From contig JADJVA010000006.1 in assembly GCA_016716765.1 (NCBI GenBank), positions 62,001 to 126,000 of the forward strand: a stretch of 64,000 nucleotides of DNA, in the 5' to 3' direction. This DNA comes from Bdellovibrionales bacterium (GTDB lineage Bacteria > Bdellovibrionota > Bdellovibrionia > Bdellovibrionales > UBA1609). This document shows, one piece after another, positions 51,835 through 59,893 of this stretch. The stretch's first letter is position 1; the number at the start of each line of letters is the position of its first letter. The notes under the pieces were generated by a model. The model worked only from the letters and a program-made list of their open reading frames with translations, was not told where the DNA came from and made no database searches. The translations under genes and the position numbers were made by a program.

Positions 51835-52101
51835 ATGAAAAAAGATATTCACCCAAAAATTCGGGAAGTAGTTTTTAAAGACGTTTCATGTGATTTTTCA
51901 TTTAAAACCCTATCGACAGCTAGGTCTAAAGAAAATATCAAATGGGAAGACGGAAAGGAGTATCCTCTTGTGACCGTGGATATATCCAGCGCTTCCCACC
52001 CATTCTATACTGGCAAACAGCGTCTCATTGATACAGAGGGACGTGCTGAGAAGTTTGCTAAAAAATATGGACGCAAGTCCGGGGCTACGGGCGGCAACTA
52101 G
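51835..52101 (+). CDS. rpmE2: 50S ribosomal protein L31, type B (zinc-free)
   Basis: 88 residues, starting MKKDIHPKIREVVFKD and containing FKTLSTARS and SSASHPFYTGKQ, the signature of type B L31. It lacks the CxxC pairs of the zinc-binding form. L31 bridges the two ribosomal subunits. Type B copies are often induced when zinc is scarce in other bacteria. No Zur box was recognised here. A hairpin 43 bp after the stop may terminate it. Confidence 0.95.
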   Translation: MKKDIHPKIREVVFKDVSCDFSFKTLSTARSKENIKWEDGKEYPLVTVDISSASHPFYTGKQRLIDTEGRAEKFAKKYGRKSGATGGN

Positions 52102-52142
52102 GTCCTCTCGTTTCTATTCCGGACTAGTTAATTAGCAAGGGG

Positions 52143-52168
52143 AGCGGGCGCTATCATGGGCCCGTTTT
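52143..52168 (+). terminator. Candidate terminator of rpmE2
   Basis: agcgggc and gcccgtt pair (core cgggc/gcccg, G-U and A-T extensions) around a ~10-base loop, followed by TTTT. Position after rpmE2 suits an intrinsic terminator. Confidence 0.5.
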
Positions 52169-52359
52169 CGGTGCCGGTTGAGGTAGGTCTTTTCTGTCAG
52201 GGGTGGATTGGCATTCCTGATTTTTTTATTTTATCTCGAGAATAAATAAACTTTTATTATAAACACAAAATATTTTTCCGATAACTAGATGAGGATTGTT
52301 TATTTCTTCTTGTTTCGGTTTTTTTAATTTCCTGAGGTTAAAGTCTGGGAGTTGGAGTT

Positions 52360-53478
52360 TTGAGACGTCTTAAGAAACACGCCGCTTCATTCGAAAAAAT
52401 GGACCGGTTTCGCCCCGACGATTATTCTCAACAATTGCGTGATTCACTCTTATCCATTTTAATTCAGCTTCCTTTTCCGGCCTTGTTAACAGATCCGACG
52501 GGTGCAATTTTGGGCATGAGTAAAGCCGCACAAAAAGAACTCGCCGAATTGAATGGGACAGAATTGATCAATGGAGCAAAATTAGGAGAATTTTTCGCGC
52601 CCCCCAAGAATGACTCGCTCAAGTTTTCTCTGACAAAGACTAACAGTTTTTTTGAGGAAGTGTCTTGGCGAGAGCAACCAAATGAAGAACCAATGCGGTT
52701 AGACTTCATTTATTGTTTTTCTTGCTGGTTTGTGACCTGGAAAGAGCCCGAGGGCATTTTTGTTGAAGAGCTTCGTCAGCGATTTGAAAAGAGTGCTCCC
52801 CTCATTTCGGTGGGAGAGATGGCTGGAAGTATTGCTCATGAAATCAATAACCCATTGACGATTCTTCTCTGGCAGGCGGGGCGTTTGAAAATGCTTTCAG
52901 ATCGAGGAAAGCTTGATTCTGGAATTGTTGATAAAATCAGTTTGGAAATTGAGCAAACAGTTTCGCGCATCGTTCGAATTGTTAAGACTTTAAAGACCGC
53001 TCTACATGGACACGAAGGCCAAAAACTTGAAAAAATAGATATTGGGCAGTTGACTGATGAGATCTATGAGTTGAGTTCTGCTCGGCTAAACAGGCTTGAA
53101 ATAGAATGGAGACATCACCAGTGGGTAGGGCCCCTGATGGTTATGGCGCAACCCACGGCTCTTTCTCAGGTTTTGTTGAACCTTGTTAGTAATTCCTGTG
53201 ATGCTCTTGAGCAATCACGCGCCGATCGGTGGATTGATATTAGGTTTGTGGAGAGGGACAGTCAGCTTGAGATTCAATTTTCTGATAGTGGTCAGGGGAT
53301 TCCTCCTGAGGTTTATGCCAGACTCTTTGAACCTTTTGTGACGACGAAGCCTCCTGGCAAAGGCACAGGCCTAGGTTTAGGGCTGTGCCGCAAGTACATG
53401 CAGAATCAGGGTGGTGATTTTAAGTACAATCAATTGAACCCAAACACTCAATTTATCCTTACACTCCGCCGTATTTAA
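52360..53478 (+). CDS. Cytoplasmic PAS-type sensor histidine kinase
   Basis: 372 residues from TTG 52360 (GGGAG about 8 bases upstream; ATG at 52399 is an alternative). Residues 35-130 resemble a PAS fold (FPALLTDPTGAILGMSKAA). The kinase core has an H-box (SVGEMAGSIAHEINNPLTI, His near 165), an N-box (VLLNLVSNSCDAL), G1 (DSGQGIPPE), F (EPFVTTKPP) and G2 (GTGLGLGLCRKYM). No membrane helix. It is orphan: no response regulator lies next to it. Confidence 0.88.
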   Translation: MRRLKKHAASFEKMDRFRPDDYSQQLRDSLLSILIQLPFPALLTDPTGAILGMSKAAQKELAELNGTELINGAKLGEFFAPPKNDSLKFSLTKTNSFFEEVSWREQPNEEPMRLDFIYCFSCWFVTWKEPEGIFVEELRQRFEKSAPLISVGEMAGSIAHEINNPLTILLWQAGRLKMLSDRGKLDSGIVDKISLEIEQTVSRIVRIVKTLKTALHGHEGQKLEKIDIGQLTDEIYELSSARLNRLEIEWRHHQWVGPLMVMAQPTALSQVLLNLVSNSCDALEQSRADRWIDIRFVERDSQLEIQFSDSGQGIPPEVYARLFEPFVTTKPPGKGTGLGLGLCRKYMQNQGGDFKYNQLNPNTQFILTLRRI

Positions 53479-53521
53479 TTCGCTCTGGGTAATGCCGCAC
53501 AACGATAGAGTACGATTTCAA

Positions 53522-53560
53522 GGCCTCGCGTTGACTCGGTTGAGGCCCTCCTTTATTTTT
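53522..53560 (+). terminator. Candidate terminator of the PAS kinase gene
   Basis: ggcctc (53522-53527) and gaggcc (53542-53547) form a perfect 6-bp stem, followed by a T-rich run (ctcctttattttt), 43 bp past the stop. Confidence 0.55.
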
Positions 53561-53592
53561 GAGACAAAGTTTGAGATGAAGGAGATATGATT

Positions 53593-54177
53593 ATGCAAAG
53601 ATCCCATAGGTTCTGGCTTCTGAGTGTTCTGGTTTTTTTCGCGGCAATGAGCCGGTGGGTGCCTCACGCTCCTAATTTCACTCCCATCATGGCGATGGCC
53701 CTTTTCTCAGGGACATTTTTTCGCCGTTGGGAACACGCATTGGCCGTCCCCTTTCTGGGCTTATTGATTTCGGATTTTGGTTTGGGGTTTCATGACCAAA
53801 TGATTCCGGTCTATATCAGTTTTGGTTTGGCCGTCGGCATAGGGCATTGGATCGGATTACGTGGTGATGCGGTCAAGACATTAGCAAAGCGACTTCCTTT
53901 TGGAATTGTTTCGTCAAGCCTTGTCTTTTTTCTTATTTCAAATTTCTTTGTGTGGGCTTTTGCAGGGATGTATCCTTTGACTTCGGATGGATTCGTTCAA
54001 TGCTATATGATGGCAATTCCTTTTCTGCATAATGAGCTTTTGGGCAATCTTGTGTTCAGCTCTGCACTCTTTGGTTCTTTGTACGCGGTCAGATTTTTGG
54101 CTCCACAGTTGTGGGGTCAGTGTGAGCAGGGCAGGTGGCCGGTTCGTAGCCGAGATTCTAGAGACTGCGTCGCCTAA
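53593..54177 (+). CDS. DUF6580-family membrane protein
   Basis: 194 residues. I chose ATG 53593 (GGAG 8 bases upstream) over ATG 53587 (2 bases). Five or so hydrophobic helices; RWVPHAPNFTPIMAMALFSG near residue 22 is the family's hallmark. DUF6580 proteins look like substrate-binding (S) components of ECF-type transporters, though the substrate is unknown. No ECF ATPase or T subunit lies nearby. It converges with the hydrolase gene (4 bp between stops). Confidence 0.82.
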   Translation: MQRSHRFWLLSVLVFFAAMSRWVPHAPNFTPIMAMALFSGTFFRRWEHALAVPFLGLLISDFGLGFHDQMIPVYISFGLAVGIGHWIGLRGDAVKTLAKRLPFGIVSSSLVFFLISNFFVWAFAGMYPLTSDGFVQCYMMAIPFLHNELLGNLVFSSALFGSLYAVRFLAPQLWGQCEQGRWPVRSRDSRDCVA

Positions 54178-54181
54178 AACA

Positions 54182-55225
54182 CTAAAAGCCATAGGAATAG
54201 GATGGGGGCTCCCACCCAACGGATTTAAAAAGATGGGTCATCAATTCTCTGCGAACTTCAATCCAGGACTTCACTCCTAAGGATTCTTTTCCAAAATTCA
54301 GATGACGAAAGCCACCCTTTAAAACTGAGGTGCTATTTGAGGTCTCTCGGACCGTCCATGCGGAGAGTTTATTGTGTTCAATAAAAGACCTGATTCCCGA
54401 GGGGCTTACAAGTTCATCATATGGATCAACAAATACAAGGGTCGGAATATTCAAGCTCTGATCGGCATTTGAGTGCAGTTGATCCACCAAACGAAAAAGG
54501 CTTCGAAAGCTTTTCATTTTTATTCCATACATGACCCGATAGGCTTCGGGAATAAAGCTAGGAAGAGAAAAATCTTCGCCGAAGACAAAAAACAGGCGGA
54601 TCAAATAGGAATAAAATCTGAGAGAGATAGCCGGGGCGAACAAGACCACTCCATCCATCCTGTAAGTGTCTTCTATCTTTTGAGAAAGAATTTCTTCGTA
54701 AAGTGCTCCGCCCAAAGAGAATCCAACATAAAAGCTTGGTAGATTTCCCAATTCTTTGGCCCGTGCTTTTGCCACACAGAGGCTTGCCCTTAGGTGCCCG
54801 GCCCAGCTGACATAAGGTTCAACCCCCTCATCAGTTGTGAGAAGGCGATGTCCGGGAAGTCCAACTTGAAGAACTTCGCCGCCAAAATCCTGAAGCACTC
54901 CTCTGATGTCATCCATCGTGCCTGATTTGAGATCGAGTCCGTGTGTCACAACTGCGACAAATTTTGGATCTTTGTTGGCATGATGCCACTGGGTTTTAAG
55001 TTCCCGAGTCGAGAGGTCATCCCAACGTGGCTGAAGGTCATTGATCGTGAGCTTTCGATCACTGCAATGAAAGACCCCAAAAGTGGGATCGTAGCCCAAG
55101 CCTGTGGCACTTCCTCGCACAGGGGAAAAAAACAAAAACAATGAAGTCGCTAATAGGCATAAGGATATCCCCTTGTGCGAGCGAGAACAGACAGTGATGT
55201 TTGTAATGACCTTGCTTGATATCAA
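54182..55225 (-). CDS. Exported alpha/beta-hydrolase
   Basis: 347 residues from a TTG start overlapping the NupC stop by 4 bp. A hydrophobic stretch (LCLLATSLFLFFSPVRGSA) at residues 22-40 looks like a signal peptide with a long polar lead. The alpha/beta-hydrolase fold has AVVTHGLDL (oxyanion strand), FYVGFSLGGALYEE (nucleophile Ser, GxSxG) and FVDPYDELVSPSG (Asp) with a likely late His (FRHLNFG). A periplasmic esterase or lipase is inferred. It is in an operon with the nucleoside transporter. Confidence 0.82.
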   Translation of the reverse strand: MISSKVITNITVCSRSHKGISLCLLATSLFLFFSPVRGSATGLGYDPTFGVFHCSDRKLTINDLQPRWDDLSTRELKTQWHHANKDPKFVAVVTHGLDLKSGTMDDIRGVLQDFGGEVLQVGLPGHRLLTTDEGVEPYVSWAGHLRASLCVAKARAKELGNLPSFYVGFSLGGALYEEILSQKIEDTYRMDGVVLFAPAISLRFYSYLIRLFFVFGEDFSLPSFIPEAYRVMYGIKMKSFRSLFRLVDQLHSNADQSLNIPTLVFVDPYDELVSPSGIRSFIEHNKLSAWTVRETSNSTSVLKGGFRHLNFGKESLGVKSWIEVRRELMTHLFKSVGWEPPSYSYGF

Positions 55226-56523
55226 ATCAAAATTCCTGCAATCGTCGCTGTCATAAAGGTTGAAAAGCTACCTGCTATTACAGACCGAATTCCCATCTCT
55301 GCCAAGTCAGATTTTCTTGTTGGAGCCATTCCGCCAATGCCTCCAATCTGAATAGCGATGGAGCAAAAATTGGCAAAGCCGCAAAGAGCATAGGACAAAA
55401 TGATCATGGTGCGGTGACTGACTTGTGCTGAAATCTCTGAAAGGTGAAGGTAGGCGACGAACTCATTAAAAACAATTTTTTCTCCAAGTAAGGTGCCAGC
55501 CATTCCACACTCAGTCCAGGGGACGCCCATGAGAAAAGCGATGGGCGAAAAAAGCCAACCAAGAATAACTTGGAAACTGAGTTCCGTCGGTTTATTCCCC
55601 CGAAAAACTTCTGGGATTGAGTTGATTCCCCAATGATCAAATCCAATCAAATGTCCAAATTGAACGAATAAAGCGTTCACCATTGCAATGAGTGCAATAA
55701 AGGCCAAAAGCATGGCCGCCACGTTGAGTGCTAAGAGCAAGCCTTCATTGGCTCCTCGAGCGGCGGCCTCAATGACATTGCGATCAATCACTTCCTCGCT
55801 GGATTTTGGGAGTTTCCCCAAAGTTTCGGGGTGAATGGTCTCGGGAATCATGAGTTTGGCGATCACGAGGGTGGCCGGGGCTGACATCACACTCGCCGTC
55901 AGAAGATGGCCTGCAATGTCGGGAATGCGGTCTTTGAGAAGACCCACGTAGGCAGCCATCACTCCACCCGCAACAGAGGCCATCCCTCCCACCATAACAG
56001 CAAAGAGTTCGGAACGAGTCAGGGATCCCACGTACGGCTTGATAACAAGAGGAGCCTCCGTCTGTCCCACGAAGATATTGGCAGCCGTAGAAAGAGATTC
56101 CGCTCCACTAATTCCCATGGTTTTCTGCATGATATAGGCTATCCCATTTACAAGTTTTTGCATGACACCGAGATGATAAAGAACCGCCATCAATGAGGCC
56201 ATAAAAATAATGGTGGGTAAGACCTGAAAAGCAAAAATAAAGCCTGATTTTTGAACGTTTAACAGCTCACCAAAAACAAAACGACTGCCCTCCTCGGTGA
56301 ACTCAAGGGCTGCCACAATCGCGGTATTGGCCATATCAAAAATAAAACGCAAAGGGCCCGGAATTCCAAGAGCTGGAATGCCGAGCACAGAGATGGCGAG
56401 GAATATCTGAAGGACCATTCCCCATCCAACGAGTTTCCAAGATACCTTATCTTTTCTCTCCGACATAAAATAGGAAATGAGAATAAACCCCGTGAGGCCA
56501 AAAAAACCTATCCATCGTCCCAT
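55222..56523 (-). CDS. nupC: Concentrative nucleoside transporter (NupC/CNT family)
   Basis: 433 residues with about ten hydrophobic helices. CNT motifs: NIFVGQTEAPLVIKPYV (substrate/sodium site), NEFVAYLHL, SYALCGFANFCSIAIQIGG. It imports nucleosides with H+ or Na+ across the inner membrane. Such uptake would suit a predator or scavenger feeding on nucleic-acid breakdown products (inference). The next gene on the same strand overlaps its stop. Confidence 0.93.
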   Translation of the reverse strand: MGRWIGFFGLTGFILISYFMSERKDKVSWKLVGWGMVLQIFLAISVLGIPALGIPGPLRFIFDMANTAIVAALEFTEEGSRFVFGELLNVQKSGFIFAFQVLPTIIFMASLMAVLYHLGVMQKLVNGIAYIMQKTMGISGAESLSTAANIFVGQTEAPLVIKPYVGSLTRSELFAVMVGGMASVAGGVMAAYVGLLKDRIPDIAGHLLTASVMSAPATLVIAKLMIPETIHPETLGKLPKSSEEVIDRNVIEAAARGANEGLLLALNVAAMLLAFIALIAMVNALFVQFGHLIGFDHWGINSIPEVFRGNKPTELSFQVILGWLFSPIAFLMGVPWTECGMAGTLLGEKIVFNEFVAYLHLSEISAQVSHRTMIILSYALCGFANFCSIAIQIGGIGGMAPTRKSDLAEMGIRSVIAGSFSTFMTATIAGILI

Positions 56524-56887
56524 AATGTGTTTCCTTCGTTGGATTCGACATCTCTGTATCTTGGTTTATGAGTATCTCTATCTTGTTTAGACCTGCAATT
56601 TGGCAAAGTACACAGTTAATTTTGCGGGGACTCTTGATCAGATTTAGGAAGGAGACTTGAAGAACTTTCTAATGCGCGGGGGATGTGGGTCCAAGACAAT
56701 TTTTTTGGTATCACTGTCTCAAGATGAGACGCAGTTTCATCAATGTGACGATATTTGGCTTCAAATTTGATACACTCTACTCATGTGGGTGTGACTGCCG
56801 GAATGATCCTGGCCGGACCCAGAGACATATGTGATCTTTTGGACGTAAATCGGTTTAGAGATTGAATGAGTAAGGTTGGAGGATTTT
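56524..56887. other. 364-bp divergent region between nupC and the Cys-rich protein gene
   Basis: Should hold promoters for both genes. GGAGG just before 56888 is a ribosome binding site. I see no convincing operator, riboswitch, tRNA or coding frame. Confidence 0.5.
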
Positions 56888-58594
56888 ATGAAGACGGAGT
56901 TACTTGTTATGAGCGCTGTGAGGGTCATTGCAATGGCGTGTATTGCTATGGGGATTTCTCACCGCTCTCTGGCGGGTGATGGTGACGGCGGCCTCGCAGC
57001 TGAGGCTCCTTCAGGCCAACCGGAATCTTCTGGTTCATCCAGGATTGCTCCGCCAAGGTTTGCTCGAGGTGTTGGAGCGGGAGCACAGACTTACGAGAGA
57101 ATGTGCAGCAAACCCGCTGTGGAAAAAAATTATGAAAAGTGTGTTATCAAAAATGATTTGGCCTCGCGTGAGATCGGAGAAGCTATCTCGATTCCTGACG
57201 GAAGTTCGCCAGAGGGGATTCAGGAGCAGTCAACGGCTGGGTCCGATAGGGCGGCCGTTGCTCGCGATGTGAACATACGTGCCGGGCAGATTTGTGTCTC
57301 TGAGGGACGTGCCTGCGTTGAAGGATGTAAAAAAGCGGGAAAGACACTTCTCGGTGAATATCAGGCCAAAGTCTCTTGCGGAGCCCAGTCGCCAGAGTGC
57401 CCAAAAGCTGCAGAAGAGATCCGAGCGAACATGCGAAGAGCTAAAGATGGCGAAAAGGAATGCAAAGAGTATTTTGAAGCAATTGTCAGTCAGTACACTG
57501 GCAGTATTGCTAGCTTGGACTCTGCGGGAGCCCAATACGGAAACGTCAGAGACGCGACGGGATCTAGTGGTACCGGTGCTGGTCGAGGCGGTGCTCATTC
57601 AGAAGGGGGTGGGCCGTCTAAATTTGACCAACTTGGCGGAGGTTCAGATTCCCCAACCCCGAAAGACAGCAGTGGAGGTTCGAGCATGAGCCCTTGGCTC
57701 GTAGGTGGAATTGGGGCTGCCGTTGGCGGCATTGCGGGCTACATGTTTGGCAAAAACACGGGCGAAGAAGAAGGCTATGAGGCAGGAAAAAAGGACGCCG
57801 AAGAGGCTGCAAGAAAAGAGGAAGAAGACGCAGACGGTGACGGAAGTGCAGATTGCGCGAAGGCTGAGTCGGCAACCAAAACGGAATGCAAAGGTACTTT
57901 TTACGCCAAGTGCGACAAGGATCCTACAGCAGAGGGTTGTTCAGACTTTTCAGATAGCTATTGCAAGACGACAGATCCCGTTCCGGATGCTGCCTTTTGC
58001 CGCAAGATGAGCGCGGCCAACTACTGTTCGAAGAGCGACAGCATTAACAAGGGAAACTGCATGAGCTGTCGGGAAATATCGAGTGGATTCACGGGGCAGT
58101 ATTCGCCTGAGGACTTAGCCAATTCATGCGCTCTTTGTTCTGGAGATCCCTTGTGCTCCACGGGTGGTTCTTATTTCGCCTATCGTGCAGCAGTTGGAAA
58201 TACCACCCTTGCCGGTGGCAATAGCTTATCGCCGAATTTGCCGGGCACAGCGGGAGCAGGGAGCGGGGGAGGCTCGGGTTCATCGGTGGGAGGAGTGTCA
58301 ACAGGATCTGGTGGGGCTGGCACTGGCGGGAGCGGACCTTTTGGCCAATCCTTGACTGGAGGAGGATCTTTGGCAGGTGGTACAATGCAAGTTCAAAATT
58401 CTGGAGCGAATCAATATCGAATTTCAAGTTCACACGGTCAGAGCAACTTTCGAGTTCACTCTTCGGTCATTCAACGGTTTTGTCAACAAGGCTCAATGGT
58501 TGGTTGTGGCCCCTTGGTCGGTGTCTCGGGAGGCAGGGGAGTCTCAAGCAGCCCAAGTGAAGGGGAGAGTTTAACAGGAGTGGGTGCCCAATAA
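56888..58594 (+). CDS. Large Cys-rich exported protein
   Basis: 568 residues from ATG 56888, with GGAGG 5 bases upstream. The signal peptide is residues 1-29 (MSAVRVIAMACIAMGISH). The mature protein has over 20 Cys in pairs across residues 75-440, Gly/Ser-rich spacers, an internal hydrophobic glycine-zipper-like segment (WLVGGIGAAVGGIAGYMFG, about 275-293) and an acidic Lys/Glu block with DADGDGSADC, which resembles a calcium loop. Function unknown; likely a disulphide-rich envelope or surface protein. It heads a run of a small exported protein, ECF sigma factor and small membrane protein. Confidence 0.75.
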   Translation: MKTELLVMSAVRVIAMACIAMGISHRSLAGDGDGGLAAEAPSGQPESSGSSRIAPPRFARGVGAGAQTYERMCSKPAVEKNYEKCVIKNDLASREIGEAISIPDGSSPEGIQEQSTAGSDRAAVARDVNIRAGQICVSEGRACVEGCKKAGKTLLGEYQAKVSCGAQSPECPKAAEEIRANMRRAKDGEKECKEYFEAIVSQYTGSIASLDSAGAQYGNVRDATGSSGTGAGRGGAHSEGGGPSKFDQLGGGSDSPTPKDSSGGSSMSPWLVGGIGAAVGGIAGYMFGKNTGEEEGYEAGKKDAEEAARKEEEDADGDGSADCAKAESATKTECKGTFYAKCDKDPTAEGCSDFSDSYCKTTDPVPDAAFCRKMSAANYCSKSDSINKGNCMSCREISSGFTGQYSPEDLANSCALCSGDPLCSTGGSYFAYRAAVGNTTLAGGNSLSPNLPGTAGAGSGGGSGSSVGGVSTGSGGAGTGGSGPFGQSLTGGGSLAGGTMQVQNSGANQYRISSSHGQSNFRVHSSVIQRFCQQGSMVGCGPLVGVSGGRGVSSSPSEGESLTGVGAQ

Positions 58595-58639
58595 GTTTTA
58601 TCGATTGGGCGCCGGGGTGATTTCGGAAGTGCGGGTGTT

Positions 58640-59116
58640 ATGTATAGGGTTTTTCTGATTTGTACACTTTTATTTGGATTTGAGGTGAATGCCGAAGGCG
58701 ATTCACTTCCTGTGCCTATTCAGGATATTACAGTTGTAACGATGAGTAAGGGTGGGGAATTAAAGGAGTTTTCTGAAGCCTATGCGATTGAGATTGCCGC
58801 TATTTTAGAAACTCCACTCCATCCTGAAAATTACTTCCCTGTGAATCTAGAAAAGTCAAATTGTTCGCAGATTGAAGAAGATCTTGGGATGGAAGTAAAC
58901 TATTTATTGGAGCTCCCAATAATGATAGGTTCTCTTGTTACATCCAAAATTGCACTTTTGAACGAGTCGCAGAAAGAAACTCTAAAGAAAGTACCTTTTT
59001 GTGAGCCCTATTTACTTGATTTGAAAATAATCGCTCTTCAGCTCGATGGGTGGAAGTTGGTAAAAAGAGAGATTGTACCCCCTAATAAAATCCCTTCTAA
59101 ACTGAAGAAGGCTTAA
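58640..59116 (+). CDS. Hypothetical exported protein
   Basis: 158 residues. A signal peptide covers residues 1-18 (FLICTLLFGFEVNA). The mature part is acidic at first with a Cys pair (NCSQIEE and FCEPYLL) and a basic end (KLVKREIV...KLKKA). No family was recognised. It lies between the Cys-rich protein and the ECF sigma factor, and is probably co-transcribed with them. Confidence 0.65.
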   Translation: MYRVFLICTLLFGFEVNAEGDSLPVPIQDITVVTMSKGGELKEFSEAYAIEIAAILETPLHPENYFPVNLEKSNCSQIEEDLGMEVNYLLELPIMIGSLVTSKIALLNESQKETLKKVPFCEPYLLDLKIIALQLDGWKLVKREIVPPNKIPSKLKKA

Positions 59117-59148
59117 TATCTTTCCTTCGACAGGCACAGAGACATGAG

Positions 59149-59634
59149 ATGGTAAGTTTTGAAGATCTTTATAAGCAATATGCGAAACTGGTTTTTACGG
59201 TTGCGAATCGGATTGTTTTGTCGGCGCCTGTTGCGGAGGAGATAGTGCAAGAGACTTTTATTAGGTGTTTTGGAAAATTGAGTGAAATAAGGCAAGAGAA
59301 TCCAAAATATTGGCTTGTGAAAGTTGCAACAAACCTGAGCCTTGACGAAATCCGTCGAAGGAGATCCAGAGGTTCGGACCTGTTTTCTACCCTCAGTCGG
59401 GCTTTCCCATTGTTTACTACGACCATTGGGACAAGAGTTTCAAACCGGCAAAGATCCCAATTGATTCTTGAAAAGTTAAGTTCTGATGAGAGAGCACTTG
59501 TTGTCCTGCGATTGACTTATGACTATAGTTACTCGGAGATAGCTGATATTCTTGAATTACCTGAAGGAACAGTGAAGTCAAAGATTTCGCGCCTTCTGGA
59601 TAAGTTGCGAGAGGAGGTAAAAGAAGTTGAGTGA
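59149..59634 (+). CDS. ECF-type RNA polymerase sigma factor
   Basis: 161 residues. Region 2 (YKQYAKLVFTVANRIVLS, EEIVQETFIRCF, PKYWLVKVATNLSLDEIRR) binds core polymerase and the -10 box; region 4 (LSSDERALVVLRLTYDYSYS, EIADILELPEGTVKSKISR) reads the -35 box. The length suits a minimal ECF factor. It overlaps the following small membrane-protein gene by 8 bp, the usual layout for sigma/anti-sigma pairs. Confidence 0.92.
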   Translation: MVSFEDLYKQYAKLVFTVANRIVLSAPVAEEIVQETFIRCFGKLSEIRQENPKYWLVKVATNLSLDEIRRRRSRGSDLFSTLSRAFPLFTTTIGTRVSNRQRSQLILEKLSSDERALVVLRLTYDYSYSEIADILELPEGTVKSKISRLLDKLREEVKEVE

Positions 59635-59893
59635 TACTGATGACCAGGTCGAAAAAGAATTGCGTCAGACGATGGATCTTGATTCTCTCGAGATGGATGA
59701 AGACCGCAAAGATCGAATGTGGATGAAAATCCAAAAGGCCACTTATGGGAACATTCAGGTTGGGGGCGTAGAATTTTCGCACAATGAAGAGGGATCTGTT
59801 TTTCGGTCGGCTGCTTTTCGCTCTGTGCCTCTTCGCTATGCTCTTTCTTTGATTTTACTTTTGGCGGCTCTTCTATTGTTCATTTTTGTTTAG
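59627..59893 (+). CDS. Small membrane protein, possible anti-sigma factor
   Basis: 88 residues from a TTG start overlapping the sigma gene. Residues 1-60 are an acidic, soluble, partly helical region (ELRQTMDLDSLEMDEDRKDR) and the last ~20 residues a transmembrane helix (YALSLILLLAALLLFIFV). A short cytoplasmic domain plus one C-terminal helix fits a membrane-held anti-sigma factor. The family is not recognised by sequence, so this is inference from context. Its end overlaps the convergent kinase gene by 21 bp. Confidence 0.65.
   Translation: MSDTDDQVEKELRQTMDLDSLEMDEDRKDRMWMKIQKATYGNIQVGGVEFSHNEEGSVFRSAAFRSVPLRYALSLILLLAALLLFIFV

Noticed and set aside
53479..53592. Possible cobalamin-type riboswitch before the DUF6580 gene
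   Set aside because: The gap is too short and is filled by a terminator hairpin and a ribosome binding site; no conserved box seen.
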